Source: JBDNFP01 sp041689775 (GTDB taxonomy: Bacteria > Bacteroidota > Bacteroidia > Cytophagales > Spirosomataceae). From it: a DNA stretch of 9,333 nucleotides. Location: contig JBDNFP010000163.1 in NCBI GenBank assembly GCA_041689775.1, forward strand, positions 1 through 9,333. Reading direction: 5' to 3'. Made by a program: the position numbers and the translations under genes. Positions within the stretch are counted from its first letter, which is position 1, and each line of letters opens with the position of its first letter. The notes beneath the pieces were generated by a model. It searched no databases. It was not told where the DNA came from and saw only the letters and a program-made list of their open reading frames with translations. Below are positions 1 through 6,628 of the stretch, piece by piece.

Positions 1-108
1 CAAGATTATCAAAAGGGTATCAAGGTCGATAAGACCATCAAAGAGGACAAACGTATTCAATATCACCCTAAGATACCCGATTTGAACTATCGAATCAATC
101 CAAATTAA
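1..108 (+). CDS. C-terminal end of an unidentified protein (partial)
   Basis: Frame 1 is open from the left edge to a TAA at 106-108, giving 35 residues that end in NYRINPN. The tail is lysine-rich and hydrophilic, with no motif I recognise and no membrane segment. A second frame is also open over most of this stretch, so the main support is position: the stop sits about 40 bp before a strong bidirectional hairpin terminator, as expected for a plus-strand gene converging on guaB. Function cannot be assigned from the fragment. Confidence 0.5.
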   Translation, partial: QDYQKGIKVDKTIKEDKRIQYHPKIPDLNYRINPN

Positions 109-150
109 CGTTTACCTTATTTTAAACTTGTTCCTAATTGAGAGAATAGT

Positions 151-200
151 AAATAATAAAATCCCGGCCACTGAAATCAGTGGCCGGGATTTTATTATTT
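151..200. terminator. Bidirectional terminator hairpin between the left-edge gene and guaB
   Basis: Arms 151-174 and 177-200 are perfect reverse complements (24 bp), with a GC-rich core ATCCCGGCCACTGA flanked by A/T-rich arms that give a U-rich 3' side on either strand. It starts about 40 bp after the plus-strand stop at 108 and lies about 12 bp beyond the guaB stop at 212-214, so it can end transcription from both directions. Confidence 0.9.
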
Positions 201-211
201 CAATATGAAAC

Positions 212-1684
212 CTACCGCGCCGAATAATTTGGCGCTTCCTTTTGAATCATGATATCGTGGGGGTGGCTTTCCTGAACACCAGCACTGGTAATTTTCACAA
301 ATTGAGCTTTGTGTAAGGCTTCGATATCAGCAGCACCACAGTAGCCCATTCCGGCTTTCAAGCCTCCTACCATCTGATAGAGAATCTCCGAAACTTTCCC
401 TTTAAAGGGAACTCGCCCAACGATTCCTTCGGGTACCAACTTCTTAACGTCATCTTCGGCGTCCTGGAAATAACGATCTTTTGACCCACCTTCCATCGCT
501 TCTACCGAACCCATACCTCGGTAGGCTTTGAACTTACGTCCTTCGTAAATTACGATTTCGCCCGGTGCCTCGTCGGTACCGGCCAGCATCGAACCAATCA
601 TGACGGTACTTGCACCGCCAGCAATCGCCTTCGTTACATCACCTGAGTAACGAATACCTCCATCGGCAATCACTGGGATACCCGTACCTTTCAAGGCGTG
701 AGCCGCTTCCATAACAGCCGATAATTGGGGTACTCCAATTCCGGCAATAATACGAGTAGTACAGATACTTCCCGGACCAACTCCAACTTTTACCGCGTCA
801 ACGCCCGCTCCGGCTAAGGCCGTAGCGGCCTCTCCGGTGGCAATATTTCCGGCAATCACGTCAAGTTTGGGAAATTTCTCTTTAATGGCCCTAGCCGCTT
901 CGATCACCCCACGTGAGTGTCCGTGGGCGGTATCAAGGCTCACTACGTCAACACCAGCCTTTAACAGTGCTTCTACGCGCTGTACGAGGTCGGCAGTAAC
1001 ACCTACCGCAGCGCCTACTCGTAGACGCCCGTACTCGTCCTTACAGGCAATTGGGTGTGATTTACGTTTTAGGATATCCTTGTAGGTAATCAAGCCCGTC
1101 AGGCGGTACTCCTTATCTACAATGGGAAGTTTTTCGATTTTAAACTCCTGTAAGATTGACTCCGCACCGTCGAGAGATAGACCTTCCGAAGCAGTGATTA
1201 AATTTTCGCGGGTCATAATATCCGTCACCGGCTTGGCCATATCGCGCTGAAAACGAAGGTCACGATTGGTCAAAATACCAATCAGCTTCTGATGTTTATC
1301 AACAATGGGGATACCTCCAATCTTGAATTCACGCATGATTTGCTGGGCATCTCCAAGCGTAGCTCCTTCGGTAAGAGTGATGGGGTCGATGATCATACCG
1401 CTTTCCGAACGCTTTACCTTGCGTACTTGCTCAGCCTGCGCTTCGAGACTCATATTCTTGTGAATCATGCCGATACCACCTTCCTGAGCCATTGAAATGG
1501 CTAGTTCGTACTCGGTAACCGTGTCCATGGCCGCCGAGATCAACGGTATGTTAAGCTGGATATTACGGGTAAGCTGGGTAACAGTTTTGGCGTCGCGTGG
1601 GAGAACCTCCGAATAGGCAGGTAACAGGAGAACGTCGTCGTATGTAAGTGCCTCATAGAGGACTTTGGATTGGTATGTACTCAT
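212..1684 (-). CDS. guaB: IMP dehydrogenase
   Basis: Cytosolic enzyme that oxidises IMP to XMP with NAD+, the committed step of GTP synthesis. The 490 residues match the usual bacterial length. An N-terminal barrel segment (about 1-95) is followed by two CBS domains (about 96-210), then the rest of the (beta/alpha)8 barrel. The catalytic loop GVGPGSICTT places the nucleophile at Cys308. The phosphate-binding DGG is at 341-343. The flap carries YRGMGS (about 388-393) and the Arg404-Tyr405 pair of SKDRYF that activates water in this family. The ATG at 1684 is the natural start, since the protein begins just before the conserved LTYDDVLLLP. It follows gldE on the same strand but has its own promoter in the 114-bp gap. 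The stop is TAG, which shows that TAG terminates in this genome. All key residues are present. Confidence 0.98.
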   Translation of the reverse strand: MSTYQSKVLYEALTYDDVLLLPAYSEVLPRDAKTVTQLTRNIQLNIPLISAAMDTVTEYELAISMAQEGGIGMIHKNMSLEAQAEQVRKVKRSESGMIIDPITLTEGATLGDAQQIMREFKIGGIPIVDKHQKLIGILTNRDLRFQRDMAKPVTDIMTRENLITASEGLSLDGAESILQEFKIEKLPIVDKEYRLTGLITYKDILKRKSHPIACKDEYGRLRVGAAVGVTADLVQRVEALLKAGVDVVSLDTAHGHSRGVIEAARAIKEKFPKLDVIAGNIATGEAATALAGAGVDAVKVGVGPGSICTTRIIAGIGVPQLSAVMEAAHALKGTGIPVIADGGIRYSGDVTKAIAGGASTVMIGSMLAGTDEAPGEIVIYEGRKFKAYRGMGSVEAMEGGSKDRYFQDAEDDVKKLVPEGIVGRVPFKGKVSEILYQMVGGLKAGMGYCGAADIEALHKAQFVKITSAGVQESHPHDIMIQKEAPNYSAR

Positions 1685-1710
1685 TGCAAATAATGTAGTC
1701 GTTATTTGCA
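1685..1710 (-). promoter_or_regulatory. Inverted repeat filling the guaB leader
   Basis: TGCAAATAA (1685-1693) and TTATTTGCA (1702-1710) are perfect 9-bp reverse complements around an 8-base loop. On the transcript the hairpin would begin at about the predicted 5' end and finish directly against the ATG. It could act as a 5' stability hairpin, a translation-limiting structure, or a dimeric operator just downstream of the promoter. The repeat is seen; any role is inferred. Confidence 0.5.
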
Positions 1711-1713
1711 GGG

Positions 1714-1744
1714 CAAAGCTAGGTATTACTTTGCATATGACAAA
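1714..1744 (-). promoter_or_regulatory. guaB promoter, Bacteroidota consensus type
   Basis: Read on the minus strand, TTTG (1741-1744) is followed by exactly 19 bases and then TAGCTTTG (1714-1721). This matches the Bacteroidota sigma-ABfr pattern TTTG-N19-TAnnTTTG perfectly. The predicted start of transcription, a few bases downstream at roughly 1707-1711, leaves a leader of only about 25 nt before the guaB ATG. The start point is inferred. Confidence 0.75.
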
Positions 1745-1753
1745 AGCTTTTGT
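1740..1753. promoter_or_regulatory. 14-bp palindrome over the guaB -33 element
   Basis: ACAAAAGCTTTTGT is a perfect 14-bp palindrome that includes the TTTG -33 element of the guaB promoter. A regulator bound here would block RNA polymerase. A role as a weak terminator tail for gldE is less likely because the stem is AT-rich and has no loop. Confidence 0.4.
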
Positions 1754-1798
1754 TCTTTGTGCGAACTTATTTTTCGATTTGTACTATTTGAATAATCC

Positions 1799-3115
1799 CT
1801 ACCCCAATTGAATCCGAACCTTTTTGATCCTCTTCTTGTCGGCCGATTGGACTTTGAAAGCAACTTCCCGGTGAGTGGCTTGTTCACCGGTAAGCGGCAA
1901 TCGTGAGAATAATTCCAACAATAATCCACCGAGTGATTCACTACCGCCTCGCACTTCCTCAAAATAATTAGAATCGAGCGAAAGAATTCGGCAAAAATCA
2001 TTGATCAGGACTTTCCCTTCAAAAATATAAGTCTTATCGTCAACCTGCGTAAAGTTAACCTCATCAGCATCATCGTATTCATCGTTAATATCGCCGAAAA
2101 TCTCTTCTATTATATCTTCCAAGGTAATGAGTCCGCTGGTTCCACCGTACTCGTCTACCACTACTGCCATGTGTACCCTACGATTCTGAAATTCCTGCAT
2201 GAGGTCATCCAGTCTTTTACTCTCTGGAATAAAATATGCTTTACGCAATAGTTTCTGCCACGAAAAGTGCTCATCACGGTGGAGGTGCGGGAGTAGATCT
2301 TTGACGTATAGAATCCCTTCTACAGAATCAAGCGAATCCTGATAAACCGGAATCCTCGAATAGCCCGATTTATTAATTTTATCCATTAATTCGTGAAAAT
2401 CAAGCTCAATATCAACGGCTGTAATATTAAGCCGAGGTTGCATAGCCTGCCGGGCGGCTCTCTGTCCAAAAGTAGCTAGTCCCCTCAACAGCTCCCGTTC
2501 GTCTTCGTTGTCTCCATCCGTTTCCAGACGCTCACCTCTACTTTCTGCCTGTTCATTGAGCAATATACCCCACTTAGTACCCCAGGAAGTAAGAGCCACG
2601 CTCAAAGGACTAAGTATCTTCATAATCGGTCTGATAATTGGCGTCGCCTTTTGGGTAAGGCTGATGGCGTTGCGCCCGGCAAGGTAACGAACCATGGCGT
2701 CGATCCACAGCCATACCACTAAGGCCAGAACGGGTACCCAGCTATACAAACTCAACGTTGGATCTTGTGCAACGACCCAGAAAAGCCGGGTAACCAATAA
2801 AAACGCAAAGAGGGTACTCGCCCTTTGAAACAGGGAAAGGGTAAGCTTGTGGACGGGCTCCAACACACCGTAATCAGTCTGACTTCTTCGTTCCCAAGGA
2901 GCGTCGGAGGTAGACGTAACAGCATAGGCAGCCCTGAGCGCCGAGAGTAATAACGAAACAGCAAGAATTCCGATAATAATCATGAGCTCCGGCAGGAGCG
3001 GTGGAAATGATAAAGAGAAAGTACCCATGAGTAAGGGAAACACAGCACGTTGCTTCATAGTGTTTCCCGGGTACGTTCGGGACGAGGGGTCGTCGCTATC
3101 TTTTTGTTCTTTCAC
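1799..3115 (-). CDS. gldE: GldE-like membrane CBS-domain protein (HlyC/CorC family)
   Basis: Inner-membrane protein of the CNNM/CorC family. In Bacteroidota, members beside ssb are named GldE (gliding motility-associated), although many carriers do not glide. Hydrophobic segments lie at about 41-66, 100-116 and 122-144 (DUF21 region). A cytosolic CBS pair follows (about 225-345), with the family signature VVVDEYGGTSGLITLEDIIE at 318-337. A CorC/HlyC accessory domain covers about 355-438. The usual small-residue DUF21 motif after the first helix (SALxSGxE type) is replaced by SALRAAYAV, so ion transport is uncertain. The start given is GTG at 3115. ATG at 3058 (residue 20) is an equally possible start and would drop a hydrophilic leader. 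It is separated from ssb by a terminator. No gldD follows. The stop is TAG. Confidence 0.85.
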   Translation of the reverse strand: MKEQKDSDDPSSRTYPGNTMKQRAVFPLLMGTFSLSFPPLLPELMIIIGILAVSLLLSALRAAYAVTSTSDAPWERRSQTDYGVLEPVHKLTLSLFQRASTLFAFLLVTRLFWVVAQDPTLSLYSWVPVLALVVWLWIDAMVRYLAGRNAISLTQKATPIIRPIMKILSPLSVALTSWGTKWGILLNEQAESRGERLETDGDNEDERELLRGLATFGQRAARQAMQPRLNITAVDIELDFHELMDKINKSGYSRIPVYQDSLDSVEGILYVKDLLPHLHRDEHFSWQKLLRKAYFIPESKRLDDLMQEFQNRRVHMAVVVDEYGGTSGLITLEDIIEEIFGDINDEYDDADEVNFTQVDDKTYIFEGKVLINDFCRILSLDSNYFEEVRGGSESLGGLLLELFSRLPLTGEQATHREVAFKVQSADKKRIKKVRIQLG

Positions 3116-3213
3116 TTAGTTGTATAAATGTATAATGACTGTTTTGGGGTTGTGTGGTACCACCAACGATACCTCGACTACGCTAAAAAAACGTATAAAT
3201 TTGTACCTACTAC

Positions 3214-3234
3214 CGTATGTTCTCGAAACATACG
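3214..3234. promoter_or_regulatory. Inverted repeat in the gldE upstream region
   Basis: CGTATGTT (3214-3221) and AACATACG (3227-3234) are perfect 8-bp reverse complements with a 5-base centre, about 100 bp upstream of the GTG start of gldE. It could be an operator or a leader hairpin. There is no U-tract, so it does not look like a terminator. I could not place a convincing TAnnTTTG promoter in this 215-bp gap. Confidence 0.35.
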
Positions 3235-3288
3235 ACAATATTTTCTGCTTCTGCCTCATCTCAATTCGTATTTTTTGGATTTTTGCAC

Positions 3289-3316
3289 AAAAAAGCCCCC
3301 TGATCTGACAGGGGGC
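3289..3316 (-). terminator. Rho-independent terminator of ssb
   Basis: GCCCCCTG (3295-3302) pairs perfectly with CAGGGGGC (3309-3316) around a 6-base loop. On the minus strand it is followed directly by six Ts (3289-3294). It begins about 15 bp beyond the ssb stop. This is a classical intrinsic terminator, implying that gldE is mainly transcribed from its own promoter. Confidence 0.92.
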
Positions 3317-3330
3317 GTACACTAGTTAGC

Positions 3331-3807
3331 TTAAAAAGGTAGATCATCATCATCTCCAGCTGAGGCAATTGCCGGAGGAACCGGATCTGCCGGACGGGGA
3401 TTCGACGGGGTCGACTGAGATTGGGGTGTTGACGCAGGAGCATTATAATTACCGTCATTACTCCCACCGGAATTAGGACTCCCCAATAGTGTCATGTTGT
3501 TAACCCGGATCGTAATACCCGTCCGCTGTTGGCCTTCCTTATCCGTCCAGTTTTCCGACCGAATTTTCCCTTCAATGTACACCGAGTTACCTTTTTTAAG
3601 GTATTTTTCGGCAATCTGAGCAAGGCGGTCCCAGAGTTCGATTCGGTGCCATTCGGTCTGCTCTACCCGCTCTCCCGTTTTATTCGTGTACGACTCTGAG
3701 GTTGCAATGTTAAAGCGAGCTACCGAAGAGCCGCCTTCCAGATACCGTATTTCGGGATCGCTCCCTAGGTTTCCAATTAAAATTACTTTGTTAACGCTTC
3801 CAGCCAT
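3331..3807 (-). CDS. ssb: Single-stranded DNA-binding protein
   Basis: Binds single-stranded DNA during replication, recombination and repair, and recruits partner enzymes through its C-terminal tip. Residues 1 to about 112 form the OB fold, starting MAGSVNKVILIGNLGSDPE, with the conserved aromatic pair in TEWHRIELW and the strand YIEGKIRSENW. A flexible linker rich in Gly, Asn, Ser, Pro and Gln follows (about 113-150), then the diagnostic acidic tip DDDDLPF (152-158). The length of 158 is normal for a bacterial SSB. The ATG at 3807 fits the conserved N-terminus. It lies 123 bp downstream of mutY on the same strand and is closed by its own terminator. The mutY-ssb-gldE order is a recurrent Bacteroidota arrangement (family knowledge, not checked here). 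Confidence 0.97.
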   Translation of the reverse strand: MAGSVNKVILIGNLGSDPEIRYLEGGSSVARFNIATSESYTNKTGERVEQTEWHRIELWDRLAQIAEKYLKKGNSVYIEGKIRSENWTDKEGQQRTGITIRVNNMTLLGSPNSGGSNDGNYNAPASTPQSQSTPSNPRPADPVPPAIASAGDDDDLPF

Positions 3808-3930
3808 GATGGATTAGTTTTATCAAATTCAACAACATTACAGTAGCCCTCATAGGGGCAGGATTCTTCTTTTTTGGCCTCTAAGACCAATTAGCAGGCA
3901 TTACGGTTACCCAAAGATCTGTCCATAAAC

Positions 3931-4998
3931 TTACGAAATAAAATGCTCTTTTATAAATGTGTCAATCAGAATCGGCTTAGGTAATTCTTCTACTTCATCT
4001 GGTTCGTAGAACGATAATTGACCGGGTAGCTCCGTCACTTCGGCTTCGTCGAGACTAATTTGCCAAAACCTTGCGTAGAGCTTCTGATGAGACAACAAAT
4101 GTACGTAAGTTTTCCGGGGAACCTCTACCCTTCCCTTTCCAACCCAGTAAGCAACCTGAGGGTCATTAAGGAGAATATCAAGGTTTTCATCCGCTGCCTG
4201 CGGGGTTTCTAACAGATAAAAATCATACAGTCCCTGCCAGACATCTTTTGCCCCCCGCTGACTCATGGCCAACTGACCGTTTTTTTTGAGGACGATGTAA
4301 TTCAAATGCCGGTCGCGTATTTTGGTTTTTTTTAACTTCACCGGTAAAGTAGTCTGCGCTCCGTTTTCGAATGCATAGCAACTGCCATTAAATGGGCAGA
4401 TGAGGCAGTCGGGCACTACTGGCTGACACTGAATCGCCCCAAATTCAATCATCGCCTGATTGAAGGTAGCGGGGTCTTTTTCTGGAATCAAGGTTCGGGC
4501 AACCTCCATGAACTCTTTTTTGGCTGGACTACTCAGAATATCCGTCTTAATACCAAAAATACGAGCTAGTACCCGGTACACATTTCCATCCACGGCGGGT
4601 ACTGCTTCCCCAAACGCAAAGGAAGCAATAGCAGCAGCGGTATACTCGCCTACCCCCTTCAATTTTAATAGGCTAGCGTAAGTCTCTGGGAATTGACCAT
4701 TAAACTCATCGACTACCTGCCGGGCCGTTTGATGCATGTTGCGGGCGCGAGAATAATAACCTAAGCCTTGCCACAGTCGGAGCACCTCTTGCTCGTCGGC
4801 ATTAGCAAGGTCAAAAACGGTTGGATACTTTTCGACAAATCGGAGGTAGTAAGGGAGACCCTGCGCCACTCTCGTCTGCTGTAATATTATCTCTGACATC
4901 CATATGCAATAGGGATCGGAGGTGTGTCGCCAAGGCAAATCCCGGTGATGCCGGTGGTACCAAATGATTAACTTTTCACTAAAATCGGTGGTTCTCAT
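3931..4998 (-). CDS. mutY: Adenine DNA glycosylase MutY
   Basis: Base-excision repair enzyme that removes adenine mispaired with 8-oxoguanine, preventing G:C to T:A changes. The catalytic Glu36 lies in SEIILQQTRV. A helix-hairpin-helix, LKGVGEYTAAAIA (about 113-125), is followed by the catalytic Asp137 in VDGNVYRV. The iron-sulfur site has the exact C-x6-C-x2-C-x5-C spacing (Cys191, Cys198, Cys201, Cys207). The C-terminal part (about 230-350) is the NUDIX-like domain that recognises 8-oxoG, including MSQRGAKDVWQGLYDF and an LLSHQ segment. All catalytic and cluster residues are present, and 355 residues is normal. The ATG at 4998 is the start. The gene is divergent from HU across 175 bp. No clear TAnnTTTG promoter was found on its side, and no obvious terminator after it. 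Confidence 0.97.
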   Translation of the reverse strand: MRTTDFSEKLIIWYHRHHRDLPWRHTSDPYCIWMSEIILQQTRVAQGLPYYLRFVEKYPTVFDLANADEQEVLRLWQGLGYYSRARNMHQTARQVVDEFNGQFPETYASLLKLKGVGEYTAAAIASFAFGEAVPAVDGNVYRVLARIFGIKTDILSSPAKKEFMEVARTLIPEKDPATFNQAMIEFGAIQCQPVVPDCLICPFNGSCYAFENGAQTTLPVKLKKTKIRDRHLNYIVLKKNGQLAMSQRGAKDVWQGLYDFYLLETPQAADENLDILLNDPQVAYWVGKGRVEVPRKTYVHLLSHQKLYARFWQISLDEAEVTELPGQLSFYEPDEVEELPKPILIDTFIKEHFIS

Positions 4999-5027
4999 TT
5001 ATACTTTCTGTCTCACTTATAAAGTTT

Positions 5028-5067
5028 TACTTCCTGTTTTTTAATGGATTAGAAAAAAAAGGAAGTA
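5028..5067. promoter_or_regulatory. Long inverted repeat between divergent mutY and HU genes
   Basis: Arms 5028-5042 and 5053-5067 pair at 14 of 15 positions: TACTTCCT with AGGAAGTA, one G/A mismatch, then six T/A pairs, around a 10-base loop. It ends about 30 bp upstream of the mutY ATG and about 32 bp before the HU -7 element. It may be a shared operator or a hairpin in the mutY leader. It is not followed by a run of Ts on the minus strand (AAACTTTATAAG follows), so termination is unlikely. Confidence 0.45.
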
Positions 5068-5098
5068 GAATACCTTTTAAATTTTGTTAAAATTACGC

Positions 5099-5106
5099 TA
5101 CCTTTG
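5099..5106 (+). promoter_or_regulatory. Probable -7 element of the HU operon promoter
   Basis: TACCTTTG is an exact match to the Bacteroidota -7 consensus TAnnTTTG, about 68 bp before the HU start codon. A -33 element is less clear: a T-run at 5075-5078 lies at a 20-base spacing, while the better TTTG at 5083-5086 is too close. Transcription would start at roughly 5110-5113, leaving a leader of about 60 nt. Confidence 0.6.
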
Positions 5107-5129
5107 TACTCCCAAAAATCAGGAAGGGA

Positions 5130-5150
5130 ATATTGTAAACGTAACAATAT
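5130..5150 (+). promoter_or_regulatory. Inverted repeat in the HU leader
   Basis: ATATTGT (5130-5136) and ACAATAT (5144-5150) are perfect 7-bp reverse complements with a 7-base centre, inside the predicted 5' leader about 24 bp before the GTG start. It is an AT-rich, weak RNA hairpin or a possible operator; function unknown. Confidence 0.3.
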
Positions 5151-5173
5151 ACACTTAAAAGTTAATAAATACA

Positions 5174-5479
5174 GTGACTAAGGCAGACGTAATCGCACAG
5201 ATTTCTGAGAAAACAGGTGTTGACAAGGCTGATGTTCAGCAGACTCTAGAAACTTTCTTCACCGTGGTAAAAGATTCACTCGCTGATGGCGAAAATCTTT
5301 ACGTGAGAGGATTTGGCAGCTTCATTAACAAGAAGCGTGCTCGCAAAGTAGCCCGCAACATTTCGCAGGGTACGTCAATGATCATTGACGAGCATTTTGT
5401 TCCTAGCTTCAAACCGGCGAAGGTGTTTGTTGAGCAAGTTAAAAGCAATGATTCTTTGAAAACTGTTGTTGAAAAGTAA
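5174..5479 (+). CDS. HU/IHF-family nucleoid DNA-binding protein
   Basis: Small dimeric protein that bends and compacts DNA. The 101 residues show the full family layout: two N-terminal helices starting MTKADVIAQISEKTGV, the conserved RGFGSF turn (about 45-50), the basic beta-ribbon arm that grips the minor groove (about 51-76, KKRARKVARNIS), and the closing segment PSFKPAKVFVEQV (77-89). A short hydrophilic tail follows. The start is GTG at 5174, supported by alignment of TKADVI with the family N-terminus and by an A-rich leader without a nearby Shine-Dalgarno site. An AGGAAGGGA at 5121-5129 is too far away to serve. It is the first gene of the plus-strand block, with a probable promoter at 5099-5106, and lies 44 bp ahead of the TPR gene, likely cotranscribed. 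The exact HU paralogue name cannot be settled. Confidence 0.95.
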   Translation: MTKADVIAQISEKTGVDKADVQQTLETFFTVVKDSLADGENLYVRGFGSFINKKRARKVARNISQGTSMIIDEHFVPSFKPAKVFVEQVKSNDSLKTVVEK

Positions 5480-5523
5480 TCCTGCCATTTTGTAGGACCA
5501 AATTATTCTCTGAATAACTAACT

Positions 5524-6372
5524 ATGAATAAGTCAATTGTATTGGTGTCTGTTTTAGCCGTTGTTTTGATGGGCACGTTGTACAGTTTGCCTAAAACAGT
5601 GGTCAATACGAAAAGCCAGGAAATGACAACCGAACAGAGTATTGAACAGGATGCTACCACCGCCGAAGAATCGAACGGTTCGGAAGCGAATGACAACCAC
5701 TCTAATCAGGCTCTTACACTTGATCAACAAAAGGAAATTAATCCTTTGAGAAATCGGTATTACCAAGCTACCTTTGACGGTAAAACAGCTGCTGCCATTC
5801 AACTCTCTGAGTTGTTTGGGAAATACCAAAAGTTTGATAGTGCGGCCTTCTACGCAGAGCAAGTTGCTCTGCTGAAGCCGTCACTTGAAAATAACCTTCG
5901 GGCCGCTGATCGTTATTACGATGCTTACGGATTTTCGGTGGATGAAGCTAAATCAAAAGGGTTAGGGGAAAAAACGCGTGTGTACTACCAGAAAGCACTT
6001 GATCAGAACCCGGAATTACTCTCGGCAAAGGCTAATATGGCCATGACGTATGTAAATACTGCCAATCCAATGCAGGGAATTATGTTGTTACGGGGAGTGC
6101 TTGATGCTGACCCAACCAATGAGTTGGCATTGTTTAACCTGGGGATACTCTCGATGCGCTCTAATCAATACACAAAAGCGGTTGAGCGCTTCAAGCAGAT
6201 TCTTCAAAATCATCCTTCCAATACAAAAGCTCAGTTTTATCTTGGCGTAAGTTTAGTGGAACTAGGACGCGACGAAGAGGCCTCACAGGTACTCACAGAC
6301 GTGAAGAAGAAGGAGACAGATCCGGTAATTCAGCAGGCCATCGGCGAGTTGGAGAAACGGATTAAGAAATAA
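5524..6372 (+). CDS. Membrane-anchored tetratricopeptide repeat protein
   Basis: A 282-residue protein with a hydrophobic N-terminal segment (about 4-22) after a single Lys, with no lipobox Cys, reading as a signal anchor or uncleaved signal. A Ser/Thr/Glu/Asn-rich, low-complexity linker follows (about 29-65). The rest is alpha-helical with TPR character: units at about 166-199 (LSAKANMAMTYVNT), 200-233 (ELALFNLGILSMRSNQYTKA) and 234-267 (AQFYLGVSLVELGRDEEA), plus a degenerate one before them. TPRs bind proteins; no enzymatic motif is seen. It is probably in the periplasmic space, held at the inner membrane. It sits 44 bp after HU and 33 bp before the 29-aa basic protein, suggesting one transcript. 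I know no experimentally defined function for this family; the neighbourhood hints at a link to envelope or translation maintenance, which is inference only. Confidence 0.85.
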   Translation: MNKSIVLVSVLAVVLMGTLYSLPKTVVNTKSQEMTTEQSIEQDATTAEESNGSEANDNHSNQALTLDQQKEINPLRNRYYQATFDGKTAAAIQLSELFGKYQKFDSAAFYAEQVALLKPSLENNLRAADRYYDAYGFSVDEAKSKGLGEKTRVYYQKALDQNPELLSAKANMAMTYVNTANPMQGIMLLRGVLDADPTNELALFNLGILSMRSNQYTKAVERFKQILQNHPSNTKAQFYLGVSLVELGRDEEASQVLTDVKKKETDPVIQQAIGELEKRIKK

Positions 6373-6405
6373 AATAATTATTTTCACCCTATTAACCGTC
6401 AAAAT

Positions 6406-6495
6406 ATGCCCTGCGGAAAGAAAAGAAAGCGTCATAAGATTTCAACTCACAAGAGAAAGAAGCGTCTGAGAAAAAATAGACATAAGAAGAAATAA
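6406..6495 (+). CDS. 29-aa highly basic protein, AURKAIP1/COX24 (mS38-like) type
   Basis: An ATG at 6406 opens 29 codons ending in TAA at 6493-6495. The product is extremely basic: 17 of 29 residues are Lys or Arg and 3 are His, in blocks KKRKRHK (5-11), HKRKKRLRKNR (15-25) and HKKK (26-29). This pattern matches the short Bacteroidota proteins assigned to the AURKAIP1/COX24 domain, related to mitochondrial small-subunit protein mS38. A role as a small ribosome- or rRNA-bound protein is therefore likely but inferred. It lies 33 bp after the TPR gene and 5 bp before a strong terminator, so it is the last gene of the HU transcript. Its size and tight fit between a gene and a terminator make a chance ORF improbable. 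Confidence 0.85.
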   Translation: MPCGKKRKRHKISTHKRKKRLRKNRHKKK

Positions 6496-6499
6496 GGTA

Positions 6500-6555
6500 A
6501 AAATAAGAACATTAGACCGGAATTGATCTCTTTTCCGGTCTAATATTCTTATTTT
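6500..6555. terminator. Terminator hairpin after the 29-aa basic protein gene
   Basis: Arms 6500-6522 and 6533-6555 pair at 22 of 23 positions around a 10-base loop. The core is ATTAGACCGGAA with TTCCGGTCTAAT, and the 3' arm ends in TTCTTATTTT. It begins 5 bp after the TAA at 6493-6495. It should end the HU-TPR-small-protein transcript and separate it from rng, unless it is leaky. Confidence 0.85.
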
Positions 6556-6628
6556 CTTTAATCTTCTCTTTTTTCATACGCACTAACCGGCAGGAGTCTC
6601 TTCTAGCTTGGATAGTTGCGTTGATTTT

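Noticed and set aside
1726..2001. Minus-strand ORF of 91 codons overlapping the gldE end and the guaB promoter
   Set aside because: It lies in another frame of gldE, runs through the guaB promoter, has no family resemblance and an unusual composition; it is a shadow ORF.
3120..3325. Short ORFs on both strands in the gldE-ssb gap
   Set aside because: They overlap one another on opposite strands, cross the ssb terminator and show no recognisable pattern.
5121..5129. AGGAAGGGA as the HU ribosome-binding site
   Set aside because: It lies about 45 bp from the GTG start, too far for a Shine-Dalgarno role, and the phylum rarely uses such sites.
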